Positions 19,655 through 31,769 of a stretch of DNA of 64,000 nucleotides are shown here, in pieces (position 1 is the stretch's first letter; each line of letters begins with the position of its first letter). This DNA is from Gracilariopsis chorda. Lineage: Eukaryota > Rhodophyta > Florideophyceae > Gracilariales > Gracilariaceae. Made by a program: the position numbers and the translations under genes. Where the stretch lies: the NCBI GenBank assembly GCA_003194525.1, contig NBIV01000019.1, positions 186,001-250,000 of the forward strand, given 5' to 3'. Under the pieces are notes generated by a model. That model did no database searches, was not told the origin of the DNA, and saw only the letters and a list, made by a program, of their open reading frames with translations.

Positions 19655-20035
19655 TTATGAATGGTCATCTTCACCAATCCACCCTTGGGGTCCTTTTTGG
19701 TCCCCAATAATGGCAATTCGTGGTCCTTCATGAAACAGGACCGTGCGAGACTGCGGGAAGATCGCCCGGACGTGGCGATCGATAACCATAATGCCAAGAA
19801 TGCACTTCGTGGCCAATTGGTTGACAACGATAAACCAAACGCGGACTTTCAAGGTGTTGACAATTACCATCAGTTCAATGGTTCCAAGAACAGATACGGG
19901 ACGGTTGTTTGCATCTACGAATTGGTTTTTCAGGATACAGGTCTGTACCTTCTTCAAGCTTGCGCTTGAAAGAATGTTGTTATTCACCAGATTTGGTCCC
20001 GCCTCAGTGTCCAGGACGGTTGCCGTTGGTACCAT
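19655..20035 (-). pseudogene. Retropepsin-like protease of gypsy element 1
   Basis: An aspartic protease that would process the polyprotein. The active-site motif reads TVLDTEAGPNLV, where family members have D(T/S)GA; the extra Glu suggests a mutation. The second conserved element reads KCILGIMVIDRH (ILG before the C-terminal strand). It sits between the gag zinc knuckle and the acidic linker as expected. Confidence 0.7.
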
Positions 20036-20321
20036 GTGGTTTGCAGCATTCCCGAGGTGATGTGTACCTTATAGTTACTCTGCTTAAAAAATCATATACG
20101 AACGGATTGTTCTAAAATGCCTTCTTTACCAGTCACCATTCAGTAGTCATCCATACGTAAAACATTTGGTTCTGGAGGGCCTTCCAGGTGGAAACGGTTC
20201 GGGTGGCCCCTACTCCAACCTTTTGCCGTTTCTTGGCTTATGGGTTACATCAGGGGTTTCTGCGACGTCTGTGACCAAATGGCCCTTTTAAGGTGCCGAT
20301 GCATGCACCGTGACGCTGGGC

Positions 20322-22234
20322 CTAAAGACCATACTGGTAGCATTTCTCCCCGTGTTCAGCACTGCTGGTACCCAATGGTCCAAACATCTCCGTAAGTTTC
20401 GCCCGGTGTACCTTCAACAGAGCGTCCCGAGCTTCGGGCGCTATGTTGGGGCACGTTGTGGCCAAATGGTGAGGGGAAAGACAGAACCAACAAAGGTACT
20501 TACCAGTCTTTGGGTCACGAAATACCACTGGTTTGGCCTTCGGTAATCCCGTATACACCTGCGAGGTTGCACTTCGGAACGAAGGAGTCCCGCTTGGGAT
20601 GTACGCACCACGTTGGTTATACGGTACGGTTAATGTGTCCTTGGCCGGGGCGTCTGAAACCACCGTTGGTGCGGAATTTCCTGGGGATGGTTTACCCTCC
20701 ATTAGGGTGCTGAACCATTGGCTCGAGGGCGACATCTCGAAACTCCCAAGCGGAGCATTCACCAAGTGGATGACTTGACCGCCTGGGGTTACCACGATGG
20801 TTCTCCTTTCCGAACTGGGTGATTCCTCGACATGGTGTGCAGACCGTTTCGGTTTCCCCTTTATGGTCTTTATGGGTGGGGTGGGGGTAGTTCTCCTCCC
20901 CTCCCGTATGGTGTCACCAATTCGCTGGGCATACCTTGCAAGGGCATTATAGTCGACCTTACGGTGGTTACCCAGGTATTTGCGTACCTGAGACATAATT
21001 GACTTGTCCAATCTATCAGCAAACATGGACTTTAACCGAGCGGTGGTAAAGACACTCCCACAGCGGGAGGCCGTTGCCCAAGGGGTTCTAGCAAATTCCA
21101 ATTCTCCCTGGCCAGGCCTTTGCCTGTGCACCAACACTTCCCCATAGGCTTCCTGTATTACCTCATCTGTTGCATAGGTTACCAAAAAGAAGTTCACCAC
21201 CTGGGGATAATTGGTCAACATCTCCGATTGGTCCTCATCCAATGCCATGGTGTTCCCCTGCAGAAAGCTGTGCAGCAAGTCCGCAGCCTGACCCTTGAGG
21301 TAAAATTGGAACAACCAAGTGGCACCTCCTTCCGAAAAACCATTCTGGTCACATGCGATCTTGAACCTTTCCAGGAAATCAGTGACTGCAATGGGATCAT
21401 TGCCTGAAAAGAGTGTCCCACCCATTTGGTAACTAAATGTCTTGTAGTGCTTAGTTATTCGCTGAGCAACCACTTTGGTGTGCTGAGGATCCCTGTTCCT
21501 TTGCTTATAGGTCCTAGAGTCAACCGCTTTGGTGAACAGGTCTTTAAGCTCCTGTATAACCCCAAGGTCACTGTGAGAGTCTTCGCCCGACTCTGAAGAA
21601 TCGTTCCGTGTGGTTTTCCCCTTACAGTGCGGCTTCCCCTTTCTCCGACGGGGTTTGTTCCTTTTTGGTCTTTTCACGTTTTCGGTCATCCTCACTCAAG
21701 TCCGAATCGGTGTCCGAGCTTGACGAATCGGGGTCCGACCGGTGTTCTCTTTTCTTCTTACCCTTAGATAGTCTCTTCTTACTTTTAGTTCTTCGTCGCC
21801 GCTCATCCTCTGAGCTCGACGAACCGCCATCATCATCACCAAGGTTGCCAGCTCCATTGCCCTGCCTGGATCTACCAATTTATTCAGGGAGTTAAACAAC
21901 CTCCGGGCCCTCATTCGCGCGGGGCTCTGCCCCAGACTGGACTCGGTCCGCATGTGAATCACCAGTTTGGTCATTAGAGAGGTTGGGGTTTTGGGGAGTT
22001 AGGACGTCCAGGTACCCATGTGGTTTTCCCAAACTTGGTCGGTTAGCAACCGGTCTGGTGTGTGTATCTCTGTTTAACCCCTTGCGGAGGTCTTCCAAGG
22101 ACTTTTGAAGCATATAGTCAACATTCCCCTGTAGTTTCCTGCTCGAGAAATTGAAACACCAAAGCTGGTAACCGGTCTTGTAGCTTGCAGACTGCACGCT
22201 CAATCACCGTTTCGGTAATGCTCTCCAAATCCAT
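20322..22234 (-). pseudogene. Gag of gypsy element 1
   Basis: The likely start is the ATG at 22234, 20 bp inside the 5' LTR, beginning MDLESITETV. The frame shifts near 22120 and again near 21700-21900, then runs open 20322-21695. The capsid-like part (RFKIACDQNGFSEGGATWLF, LKGQAADLLHSFLQGN) matches the retrotransposon gag pattern. The nucleocapsid end has one perfect CCHC knuckle, CWFCLSPHHLATTC (C-x2-C-x4-H-x4-C). The N-terminal half of the open frame is Lys/Arg/Asp/Ser-rich. Confidence 0.8.
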
Positions 22235-22253
22235 TTTTGGGGATCCCCACAGA

Positions 22254-22502
22254 TGATGGGGGAGGCGGCTGACCTTCACCTTAAGGGTGGGCGAGCTCCA
22301 CACCCCGTGGACATAGCATGCTACGTGTGTCACGTTTGAGGTACATCCTAGCGTTGCACCTCAGTACTGTAGTTAACAGTTAGAACTATATCTAAAAATT
22401 AAAGTTAAATATTAGGACATACCGCCATGGTCCAATCACCCACGTGGCTCACCGAACTGGTATTGTTCACGCCACTTTGGTACAAGAACCCACTATATGA
22501 CA
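22254..22502 (-). repeat. 5' LTR of gypsy element 1
   Basis: 249 bp, TG at 22254 to CA at 22502. Inside it, on the element-sense strand, the next bases read TCTGTGGGGATCCCC. This may be the primer-binding site, though it is itself palindromic and I cannot name the tRNA. Confidence 0.85.
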
Positions 22503-22570
22503 ATCCAGCGTGATATCGTACCCGCGAAACGACCCAGAGTTGTGCACTTCCATCCAATGCGCAAACACAA

Positions 22571-23122
22571 GTGGACGGCGCTGATCAAGATCAATTTCGC
22601 CCGTCAAGAGTAGAACTCTTGCTGGAGGTTAAGGAAAGAAGAGAGAAAGAAATCAGAACTATGAACGAAGAAAAGGAAAACAAGGATGAGAAGCTGACGA
22701 AGATGGCCGAGAACAGCTTTGAGAATCAACATGAAGTACGCACTTCCAAATCTTTGCAATTTTGCAGGGATATTATCCTGGAAAAGCTGGCCCCTAGACA
22801 AAATCGTAAGAACGGTTTTGTTGAACGTAGAGCTCTTTCGACGTCGGGCGATACTCCTGTCCTTGATGCTCCTCTGATAGGTGTACCTCCGCATCTCGAA
22901 TCACCGTTCGACATCTTCTTGCCTGAGTTGAACGAAAACGTGTTCGAGTACGCTATGGTGGATATAGGCGTTCCTTTTTACTTTGTTTCAACAAAGAACG
23001 GCGCAATTGCTTCTGTTCAAACCCCTGAAACTGAACTGCAACATAAGCCAATCGGAGAGCCAGTTTCATGGCAGTTTCACACCCACCGTATCACTACTGC
23101 GAGACGAGCCACAGAGGTCTGA
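22571..23122 (+). CDS. Hypothetical 183-codon frame, charged N-terminus
   Basis: An open frame from ATG 22571 to TGA 23122, beginning 69 bp after the gypsy LTR. Residues 15-60 are a highly charged, heptad-like Lys/Glu stretch (LLLEVKERREKEIRTMNEEK) that could form a coiled coil. Residues 95-150 look globular (PHLESPFDIFLPELNENVFE). I recognise no family. It may be the start of a decayed element or a fragment of a host gene. No AATAAA or splice signal decides its limits. Confidence 0.35.
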   Translation: MDGADQDQFRPSRVELLLEVKERREKEIRTMNEEKENKDEKLTKMAENSFENQHEVRTSKSLQFCRDIILEKLAPRQNRKNGFVERRALSTSGDTPVLDAPLIGVPPHLESPFDIFLPELNENVFEYAMVDIGVPFYFVSTKNGAIASVQTPETELQHKPIGEPVSWQFHTHRITTARRATEV

Positions 23123-23129
23123 TCTTTAT

Positions 23130-25190
23130 GCCACCAAAAAGCAACCGAAAGATTTCAGGGAAGATCGTTGGCCGCGATCGCCTTCTAGCAAGTATCCATT
23201 CAAACTTTTTCTCTTTACCGAAGCTTGCATCTCTGGAACGTCGAACACTGGACTTGATGCCTATTTTGGCCTCGCAACTTCCCTGAACCTGTTAGTTTCT
23301 AGTTACCATTCACCATTTTTTGAGTATAGTTGTCTCTGGCGTCAGTTTTCACCTATCATTATCATATAGTTTTATTCTAGTATGCCTCTTGAAAAGATCT
23401 GTTACCCAATTGCTCTTTATACCTCACGTCAAAGCCAGGTTGACATCTTGGTCACTCTCTGTCATTATTGCATTTTACCACGCTCATTTCAGGGAAACCT
23501 TGACTGAGCACTCAAAACTCAGCGTCTCCGAAGTACACGTGATATACTACTTACAACTTGGACAGACACCTCACCGGGTATGGCAATGGTCAAACGGTCA
23601 TGAAAAATGCCCGAGAAGATTCGTGCCATATCATCAGTAGAAACCTGGTTTCATGCTAGATTATCAAGACGCTACCTTGCGCTGATCTTTGAAAAGTCAC
23701 ATAAGAAGTCATCGGCAGTGGTGGAATACGCTACAGTACCGAACGACTAAATCTGGCACTGAAACCCGTAGACTACTCTCATTGGTAGCATCGCACGTAT
23801 TTATTGCGCTTACCGGAAACTGATGGCCGTCCAGCCTTAGAAATTATGTTACACAAAATTCTTCAAGTTTGGGTAAGCCATAAAGATCCGATCATAGGGA
23901 CTATTGATTTCCGACCAAATATGTCTTTCTAGTGAGACCAGTACTCAGATCCAGGTTATCACTGTCTTTCCCGTCCGTGTACACCAACACCGACGTATCC
24001 TCGAAATCACGTTCAAGACTGCTCCCGTCGCCCATGAAGCTCTCTGACCCTGGAACCCCCGTCCTTGACAGCAACCTCTCCTTCGAACCCGTATCGGGAC
24101 CCCGAACCATTCAACAACCTCGCTCTGCCGGAACCACGGACCCCCAGTAGTGGACCACTATCTCGAGAGCCAGTGCACAGGGCCACGGAATCCCCAGTCC
24201 GACGATAACAAACTTTCGTTTGTGACATGCCTGCAACAGGCCATTCAGTCGGAAAACGCACTCGTCGAGCTTAGGACTCCGGCACTTAGAACTGTCTACG
24301 TGTTTTAGCAATCAGTGACGCGGGAAACAAAAACTTTTACCGTGTGGCAAACCTTCGCAGCTGTCGCCAGAGAGAACGTACACTTTGAAGTTCTCTTCGT
24401 ACACCTGGATGTGAGGACTGCAACTAACGCTTCAAAAGCTGCCTTTACTTGAAGAACGCCTTCATGAAGACAAGACAAAGAACAAGGTCTTGACTAACAC
24501 GTCACCAACGGGTTGTCTTACCTGCTTCATCCCATCATTTAGCAATTTAAAGCACTACTAGGACCACCAAGACTATAAAAATCATGTATTTGGCAAAGAA
24601 AAGGCACAACGTCGTCAAGAAGACTACTATAAACGCTCTTCTTATCTTGGTAAACACGGATATCTGAAAAATGAAATTAGGTATTTGTACCCTTTAAGCT
24701 ACCGTTTGTGGCTGTTTTCAAGCTCCCCCCGCATCAAGATTACCAAGCTTCGTCAAGGAAAAAGTACCTGTTCAGGTCTTTTTATCTTTTTATCTCATGG
24801 GGCCTGATAAATGCCACTAAAGGAACTCTACTTCTGCCACCTCCATATGCGTACAAGTTTATACAGCAAAGGGATTCGAACTTGAGACCTCTGGCTTTTG
24901 ATTTATTGTATGGAACCACTTGATGACATCGTTAGCTACTATTCTGGCACATTACCGAAAATTTTCGAATTGTAATTACCGAGATCCGACTTTTTGGCGC
25001 GATATTTTGATCCCTTTGATATGGTTATTCTGCTTCACATGATCCCAAGCAATCTCGAGCGTACCAATCAATGCAGCGCCCTCCCTGCGTCTCGTGCAAA
25101 CCAGAGCACACAAAATATGGGAAGTTCGCTGGAAGAAACACATGGTGGAATAGAAAGACCAGAAATAGAAATTGAAAAGAAGATCTTGTA
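23130..25190. other. Decayed sequence, possible copia-like trace at 24340-24440
   Basis: No intact frame. One short plus-strand translation near 24350-24440 (TFAAVARENVHFEVLF, then VHLDVRTA) has the order of copia reverse transcriptase start motifs, but it is too short and mutated to call. The segment 23930-24130 is Ser/Pro-rich in translation. The rest holds nothing I can name. Confidence 0.3.
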
Positions 25191-25199
25191 TTGCTATTC

Positions 25200-26830
25200 T
25201 GCTCTTAGCCCCTTCCAAAAGTCAAAAGTACAGTCCCGTTTTACGCCGAATATCAGGAAACCTCTCGTTGTAACCGAGAATTAAAAAATTGATCGCTGGA
25301 TCGCCAACGTCCGAAACTATCTTGAAAGCACGTCAAACAAGAAGCATTCCCCATAGCACTCAGGTATTTTGGTGGGGCAGATCACGAATAGTTTTTTGTC
25401 CAAGTAGAGCATGGAAAAGACTTTAGCACGCTTGAAAGCTTATATGGCGGTGTAAAGATTTGCTTCAGGTTAGTAAACAAGGAAAACTTGGCTCGCGACA
25501 AACTGAGCAAGTTTAAACAGATGAAAGCCTTCCTGCAGTACAATGAAGTTTCTTGAAGATCATACTAGATATTTCTAGTATCAGTAGGGAAGAGCAATTT
25601 GACAGATACACAAGAGGTTTTAAGAGCTTCATTTGGAATGAACTTCATACGAAGGATTAATAATTTGTCACAAACGAAATGAGAGATATGACAGGGGTAC
25701 AGTTAGCCTGTAAAAGACAGCATTCTAGTAGATTCAGCAGACCGGCAGCCTGCGAAATGCAGATTAATACACCTCTACAAAATAAAATTGGAAACGTGAA
25801 GTTACAGAGGCTCAGTCCGAAAGTTAGAGAATTCTGCTGCAAGTACGGACCTTGTTTCCGCACCAGAGAACCAGGGCATAGATCAATCAATACGTGCTGC
25901 CCGAGAACTCTCAGAGGAACTGACAAACTTGTCAACCATTCCAATCTAAAACATTATTCCGACAGAAACCAACAATGATACATACGACAAATATGAAGGT
26001 CGAAAAATGGTCTGAACTGCTAAGTGCGAGCGCCGATTTAAATCACAAGAAATACAGAATGTTAACGTTACACCTTGCATCACCAGTTGAAACCCTGGCC
26101 CATGGACTGCTACTTGCAGAATTACGCGTAAAAGGCAAGAGTTTTGTTTGATAACATATCCAAAATCAGCTACCTTTCAAATCACTTTGTATAACGCGTG
26201 GGAATAGGCACAGCCAAAACAAAACTTCTGAGCTGAAATTATGGATGGTTGAACAACCATCGTAGAAAATACTGACAAAGAAATTGTTGTACCAGAGGTT
26301 AGACACATTAGAGATAAAAAAACTGTTCGCTCTCTGCCAACTGCATGGGTGTGAAGCGATCTTTTGGAAAACTCGCTTCACGAGTACAAAACTTTTGTAA
26401 ACCACCGCACGAACGTCTTATCATTCCCATATGAAAGCAAACAGGTTTCCATTCACGGTACATGGAAAAGAAACAACAGTATAACAAATATCAACACCAC
26501 CAAGAAATATATACAGAAAACATTACTAAACTTTGTGATCCTTTTACGAACAGAAAATGGTTCAGAAGAAGCTGAAGTACAAAGACATACTCTGAAGTTT
26601 TGGTTTAGTGAATATGAAGATTTGTTTTCAGAATAATTCCAAATGGACTGCCCCGAAACGAGAACAAGACTTTAACATCGACCTATCCTTATATCGAGCA
26701 CAACTCAGAGAAGAAGTATATCCACTGTCGGATAACGAACTCTGAGATCTACGTAAGCAACTTGAAGAACTATTTCAGCGGGGTTTCATCCAACCAAGCT
26801 CAAGTCCCTGGGTGCATCCGTACTTGCGGT
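25200..26830 (+). pseudogene. Remnant of a plus-strand Ty3/gypsy gag-pol
   Basis: In order on the plus strand there are: a gag-like segment (DRWIANVRNYLE near 25290-25325), then a nucleocapsid knuckle near 25855-25895 (CFRTREPGHRSINTC, with the second Cys changed to Thr). Next is a pre-RT segment ending FSEYEDLFSE at 26636, then the RT entry DFNIDLSLYRAQLREEVY followed by LRKQLEELFQRGFIQPSSSP at about 26660-26815. Stops and shifts are frequent, including a TGA inside the RT entry, and the catalytic part of RT is absent. The order and spacing make the assignment good despite decay. Confidence 0.7.
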
Positions 26831-27741
26831 GCAATACCTGTGAGCTGGAAAAGACCGAAAGACGTTCGGGATTTTTCCTCGTGAGAGGTGAGCCCAGTTG
26901 GATAGAGGCCTCCTAGAGGTGGCGCGATTATGTCGAGTTGTAAGGGCGAGGCCGCCTGTCACAACTTGCGCAGGGAGGTTGAGGCAAAACTCAGGTATCC
27001 GTGGAAGCGGTATGTGGAGGTGAGTGTCTTCAGAAGAGGTGTTGTCTCCACATGAGTGGCTCATGCAAACAAGCGCCACGGGCAGCAGGGACGTCACTCT
27101 GTGAAGAGAAGAAAGAAATGGGGAGTTGAGTCACGAGAGTAGTAACGGAGGTAAACGGCAGTGCAGGTAGGTAGCTGTCAGAAGGGCTTAATATGAGACA
27201 CACACCGTGGTTCAGAAAAAGGCCATTTTGAAGCTGCTTTGGCACAAAATATCCCATCCCGTAAAGCCAAAATGCGGTGCAATGAGGCCAAGGGCTTTAT
27301 TTGAGATGTTGCTGCCGCCATCCCCAGCGCTTACTCTTTCCGAGTATCAAGGCAGGTGCGATCTGCACGTGTCTCTTGGAACTTCCGATCCTTCCTCTAG
27401 CCTAACCCGTAAGTTTCCACTTCTTTGTTTTGCTTGTAGACGTCTCACTAACTTATTTATCAGCAAACTGCCATCATGCACTGTCTACAACAGCGGCGGC
27501 AAATTCTCATCCACATGCTTCAGATACAAGCGCTTCGTTCTCCCCTCCATTTTCCCTGGTGAAGCATCCCATTTTTTCTCCATGCTAGTGGAGTTTTGCG
27601 GATGCTTGTTCATTTACCCTTGCTTGGAGTGATTCGTAAAGCAGGATTTCCACCATCACTGGCAACGTTTCCGCGGACCACACGAACTGGAGCACGCAAC
27701 GGCGCTGTTTCCCATATAAGTCGATTTGTTGAGTGGTTAGT
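26831..27741. other. Gene-free stretch between two broken elements
   Basis: The gypsy RT trace stops abruptly near 26830 and the pogo-type gene begins at 27742. Overlapping short frames occur (for example 27207-27632, 141 codons) but none has a motif. The flanks of the pogo element probably lie here, but I could not see its terminal repeats. Confidence 0.4.
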
Positions 27742-29219
27742 TTAGAGGATATTCTCTACTTCTGTGACTGCGGCAGTTGGATTCACATGAATAGATAATG
27801 CGTCTTGGATCTTTCGGCAAATAGTTTCTTCTTTGGTTTGAAGCCGATGGGAAGATCTGACCTCAACTGCATCCGTTTCAACTTTCCGACTCATCGAATC
27901 AGCTCGCATTTCCAATTTCTTACGCAGTCTTTCCACGAATATGTTATCCACTGCCCACATCCCAACGTCAACAAAGCTCTTCTTCACAACTTCAGGCGTA
28001 ATTTTTCGATAGCCAGCAATGGCCAGTTTCATTTTAAAACACATATTTGCATGGGAAAACTCTCCGCTTCCCAAGTGAACATCACGAACTGACCTCGTTT
28101 CTTCTTGAAAATGTTTACTAATATGGGAATCACAAGGCTGAAGGAAATTTGAGGTATTTGCGGGATGTTGAGTGGCATGTATGTTAAAATTCACGCATTC
28201 TCCCAACTAATCTGTACCTTTGCGAGAGATATGGCCATTAAGCAAGAGAAATAATTACTTTGAAGGTGACAGGACCTGACGCGCAAATTCGGCGAAATGA
28301 CATGTGTCAAAGTTGCACGATCCATACTTTCCTTTGGTGAACATCGGACGAGTGTACCCGTTGAAATGCAAGTATGGTAGCCAAGCCACTTGTACCTTGG
28401 AGACAAGAGATTAACAGTATCTTGCACGAGTTCTTCCATCCACTTTGGGATACACTTTTTTCCTTCTGCAATAAGAAAATGTGGTGCAAGTTTCCCAGAG
28501 CTTGAACAAATCACAACGGCAGTGAGATGCTTGCCGTTTTCTTTCAGGTCATGACGTCTGCCGGAAACATGACTACTGGAAGCTGAAAATGCTTTCAATC
28601 TGCGAGTATGCGAAGCATTCACAGCTGTCTCGTCTTGATTCCAGATACGATCTGGATCTTGGAAAAGTTCAGGTTCTTATTTTTGGAGGTCTGTTAGAAG
28701 TGTACTAAGCGTCTTCAAATGGTCCATATTCTCACCCGCAAAGTACTTGTGAGACATTTCCTCGGCGTAACTAAATGTTAGAGAACGGTTCCGTGCACGG
28801 AATGAAAGAATGGCTGCATCAGAGGGAAAACCACGCTGGTACCCAACCCTTCCATCGGCAGTTTGATCTGCGATTAAAATTTTCATTTGGTTTGCATCGA
28901 ATGCAATTCTGCGATGAGCTGCATAAAAAATGCTCTTAACAATCGCTTCTTCTTCTGTTCGGCTCAGAGTGGTTGGTCTACCTGGTTTAAAGTCTACAGG
29001 ATTCAGGAGCTTGTGAAGTTTGGTTCTGTTTGTCAATTTTGTTCCTTCAAACGAGCGATAGGTTGTCGCAAGTGAAAGATGACAGGCTGACGCAACGCTG
29101 CGTGGTGAACAGCTGCGTTTGAAGGGTGCTACCCCGCGAATGCGGTTTGCTTGCTCCTCGCTTCTACGTTCGAGAATGCGTTTCAGACGGGCTGTTTGGT
29201 GCCACATGGAAAGCGACAT
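27742..29219 (-). pseudogene. pogo/Tigger-type transposase, frameshifted
   Basis: Three minus-strand frames read in order as one DDE transposase of the Tc1/mariner superfamily, pogo branch. The N-terminal frame (28677-29219) has helix-turn-helix-like segments (SVASACHLSLATTYRSFEGT, and GRPTTLSRTEEEAIVKSIFY). After a shift at 28677, the second frame opens with DRIWNQDETAVNAS, the first catalytic Asp motif, and continues to 28191. After a further break, the third frame (27742-28206) has ANTSNFLQPCD, the NxTSxxLQPxD signature with the second Asp, then a helical tail. The domain order is complete, but two breaks make it nonfunctional. Confidence 0.82.
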
Positions 29220-30436
29220 GGGTGTGCAGCAAATCTTCTTGGGTAGAGGGGACGGAAGTTCTGCGCGTTGTTGAACGGTAGGGAAATCTTGGGCCAGGGT
29301 ATTGTGGAAACGCTAGGACAGGAGATTACGTCATTTGCCGTTGCACCGTCTCAAATAAAGCCCTTTCTCGAATTAAGCCCTTCTTACTTCTAGTTCTTAT
29401 ACAAAAGTGAAGACCTAAGCAGTTGAAATAAAAATCCCAATACTTGGTTCTTTTAGGGGGGTACAGGGGATAGGAATTCTGTAGGCTACAGTACGTCCCT
29501 CCAACAAGGACTTCAGAGCACACGAATGCGGCGAGGTCTAGAGCCAATTCCTCAGATTGGGGTCCCTTCCTAGCAAAGGGGTTCAGGTGCGGTGGCAACT
29601 CACCGTCTCACTAAGTGCTAGCCATCCCATAAATTGGTGTAAAATAACAAATAATATTAAGTAAACTTACTCCATATTGGTGGGTCATGTCCACTACTGT
29701 GGCCAACCTCCAAACAACTCTTCCGTGTCCCGCGTGTCTAATCCACTATTAGTTTGCTTGGTTCATGCAATGAATACATTGCGGAAACATTCGAGAAATC
29801 AAGGAACGGCCAAAAATGCCTTTCTCAGAGCCTTGCAGTTCATATCCCTCTCCTTATTCGAGAGACCAATCGCGGACGCGGGAGAATCCGTGCAGAAGAT
29901 GGGTGATGAAATTCCACGCCTGTCTGGGTCACTGGTTCAAACCTCTGCCTCGAATACCTGCCCTCCTGCAAACGCAGTGAATTGCCATCCTATAGGCGCA
30001 AGCGCTTCATCTTCCAACAAAATCACTCAGATCCCACCCTAAAAGAGAGAAATATGAACAAGAACATCAACCACAACACTCAACCTCCAGGACATACTCC
30101 ATTCGGGATCCTCACAACCAGTTTCCTGTCACTGCCCTTGCCGCATGAGATTCGATCTCCGACACAGGTGGCCAACATTGACGCAGCGTCCCAGCACGAG
30201 TTCCAATTCCCACCAGCCGTGGCTCCTTTCAGACCGACACTAATGATGAGCACGCCATCGTAAAATGCTCTCGTATAATTTAATCAGATGAATCGGAGTT
30301 ATGCCTCCCGCCTTCGGCCTGAGCCGCGGTTCCAACCAGTTGCTGCCCTCGATGAAGAATTGATTTCCGCATAAGCGGATGGCTTTGGAGCTTTACTGCG
30401 CGACCTGCCCAATCTATTTGCCAAGTCGTGGGATTG
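29220..30436. other. Gene-free stretch
   Basis: Two plus-strand frames (29677-30042 and 29982-30263) have ATG starts but a Ser/Pro/Thr-rich composition without motifs. Nothing else is supported. The 3' LTR of gypsy element 2 should lie near the right edge, but I could not match it to a partner. Confidence 0.4.
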
Positions 30437-31768
30437 GCAGCATCGGATGGCGATCTTAGTGAAATATATCCGAAAAAACTAGGGAGAATCCTTGGCTGGG
30501 GCCCATGCGGCTCTGGTGCAGATTGAATATGAACAGCTATGCCGGATTCCTTTAGACTTTCCCGTTCCCACCGCGTACGGCTCCGACTTCAGCCTATTCC
30601 GCACGCGCGGTGAGATCGACCACGGCGAATGCCTGGCCAAGCTTGAGACCCTCGCTTGGAGGAAATTTTCCGTGGCGCGGCAACAAGCCTTGTGTTGGGA
30701 ATGACCGAATTTCGGGCTGATTTCCGGTAATTTTGCTGACAAATCTGGTCCAACGTCCCCCAGAACTTCATCTGTTACAAAGGGCGGTAACGGTCCCAAA
30801 TGTGATACTTTGTCCAGTACCAAAACGTGGAGATTGAGCAGATTGCTCTGCATCACCGACATGGTCGTTCCGTCCCGGTCTCCGAACGGTGGCAATTCTA
30901 CGAGGCATGCCGAGGATGCTATTTCGAGCTCTTACCGCCACTCACGTACCTAGGTTCATTCCTGATTCAGGATACACGGTCGGGGCTGTAGTAGATAGTT
31001 ATCACCGAGTGACCTGCCCGCTCTGTGGCGTACATTCTCGTTCAGGTTTATGAACAGTATCGACTGTGGTTTATGCAACCGCGTGTGTGGGCCATTATTT
31101 GCAACTTGGAACTCAGTGTCCCCCTTGGGAGTCATGCCAATTATGTAGATTTACTCCAATTATTTGGTTTGATCGACATTATTGACTGGAGGCAGGTCCC
31201 ACTGGGGCAAAGCGGACTGCGTGACTGCAGCAGTGACGGTACCAGTGCCTCGGGGTTTGGTAGAAACATCACTATCGTGGTAGAATTTATCCAATTTGAC
31301 CTATGGGAGTTGCGGCAGATTTCCTACAACGAGGCGAGAGGACTCCGCGACACACCCTGACATGTGCCCGAAGACGGCCCGATTGAGTACGTCGACTCGG
31401 AAGGCTAGTACTGCGTGTAGAGCGGGGATAACCCGATGGTCGATAACGAGCCGGAAGAGCCGGGGGACAGGGAGCTAGATGCTGACGGCGTGGTCGTGGG
31501 CGAATCTGGCGAGCGGGCGCCTCCGGTCTCCAGTCATCCAATGGCAAGTGCCGGAATTTCGTTCCCCGGCGGGCGTACGGCCAATGAAAGCTTTGTCATT
31601 TTCCATATCGTCTGGGGAGTGGGTTTGAGGGCTTTTCAAGTCTCGGGTGACGTCAATGCGATGGAAAATGCATTAGCTTACCACCTCCCGGATGTACATC
31701 CGCCGAAAGATGTGGAGGGGCTGAAGCTCTATTCCAGTATCCTGGTCTCTCTCCGGCTTAGTCATTAA
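30437..31768 (+). pseudogene. Antisense frames of gypsy element 2
   Basis: Opposite to the sense of gypsy element 2, and beyond its integrase end, the plus strand has protein-like frames: 30492-30704 (EYEQLCRIPLDFPVPT), a broken middle, 31025-31360 (QVYEQYRLWFMQPRVWAIIC) and 31436-31768 from an ATG. Parts line up with the antisense region of gypsy element 1: DFPVPT...CL with EFPAGT...CL, WFMQPRVWAII with WSVAMCKWAVL, and RNITIVVEFIQF with RTGYTINHLDNY. The product is unknown. The match is by eye and modest, but its order is the same in both elements. Confidence 0.4.
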
Positions 31769-31769
31769 T

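Larger units (their letters stand above)
11854..22502 (-). mobile_element. Ty3/gypsy LTR retrotransposon 1
   Basis: Two related direct repeats (11854-12098 and 22254-22502) start TGAAGGG/TGATGGG and end in CGACA/TGACA, giving TG...CA LTRs. Between them, on the minus strand, lie gag, protease, reverse transcriptase with RNase H, and integrase, in gypsy order. The 3' LTR is the left one and is preceded, in sense orientation, by a purine tract. The LTRs differ at many positions and no target duplication matches (TACCT versus ATCCA). The insertion is therefore old or recombined. About 3.7 kb between integrase and the 3' LTR carry frames on the opposite strand. Confidence 0.88.

Noticed and set aside
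24340-24440. Copia reverse transcriptase
   Set aside because: Two short motif-like strings with stops and no integrase or YVDD box near by. Kept only as a possible trace.
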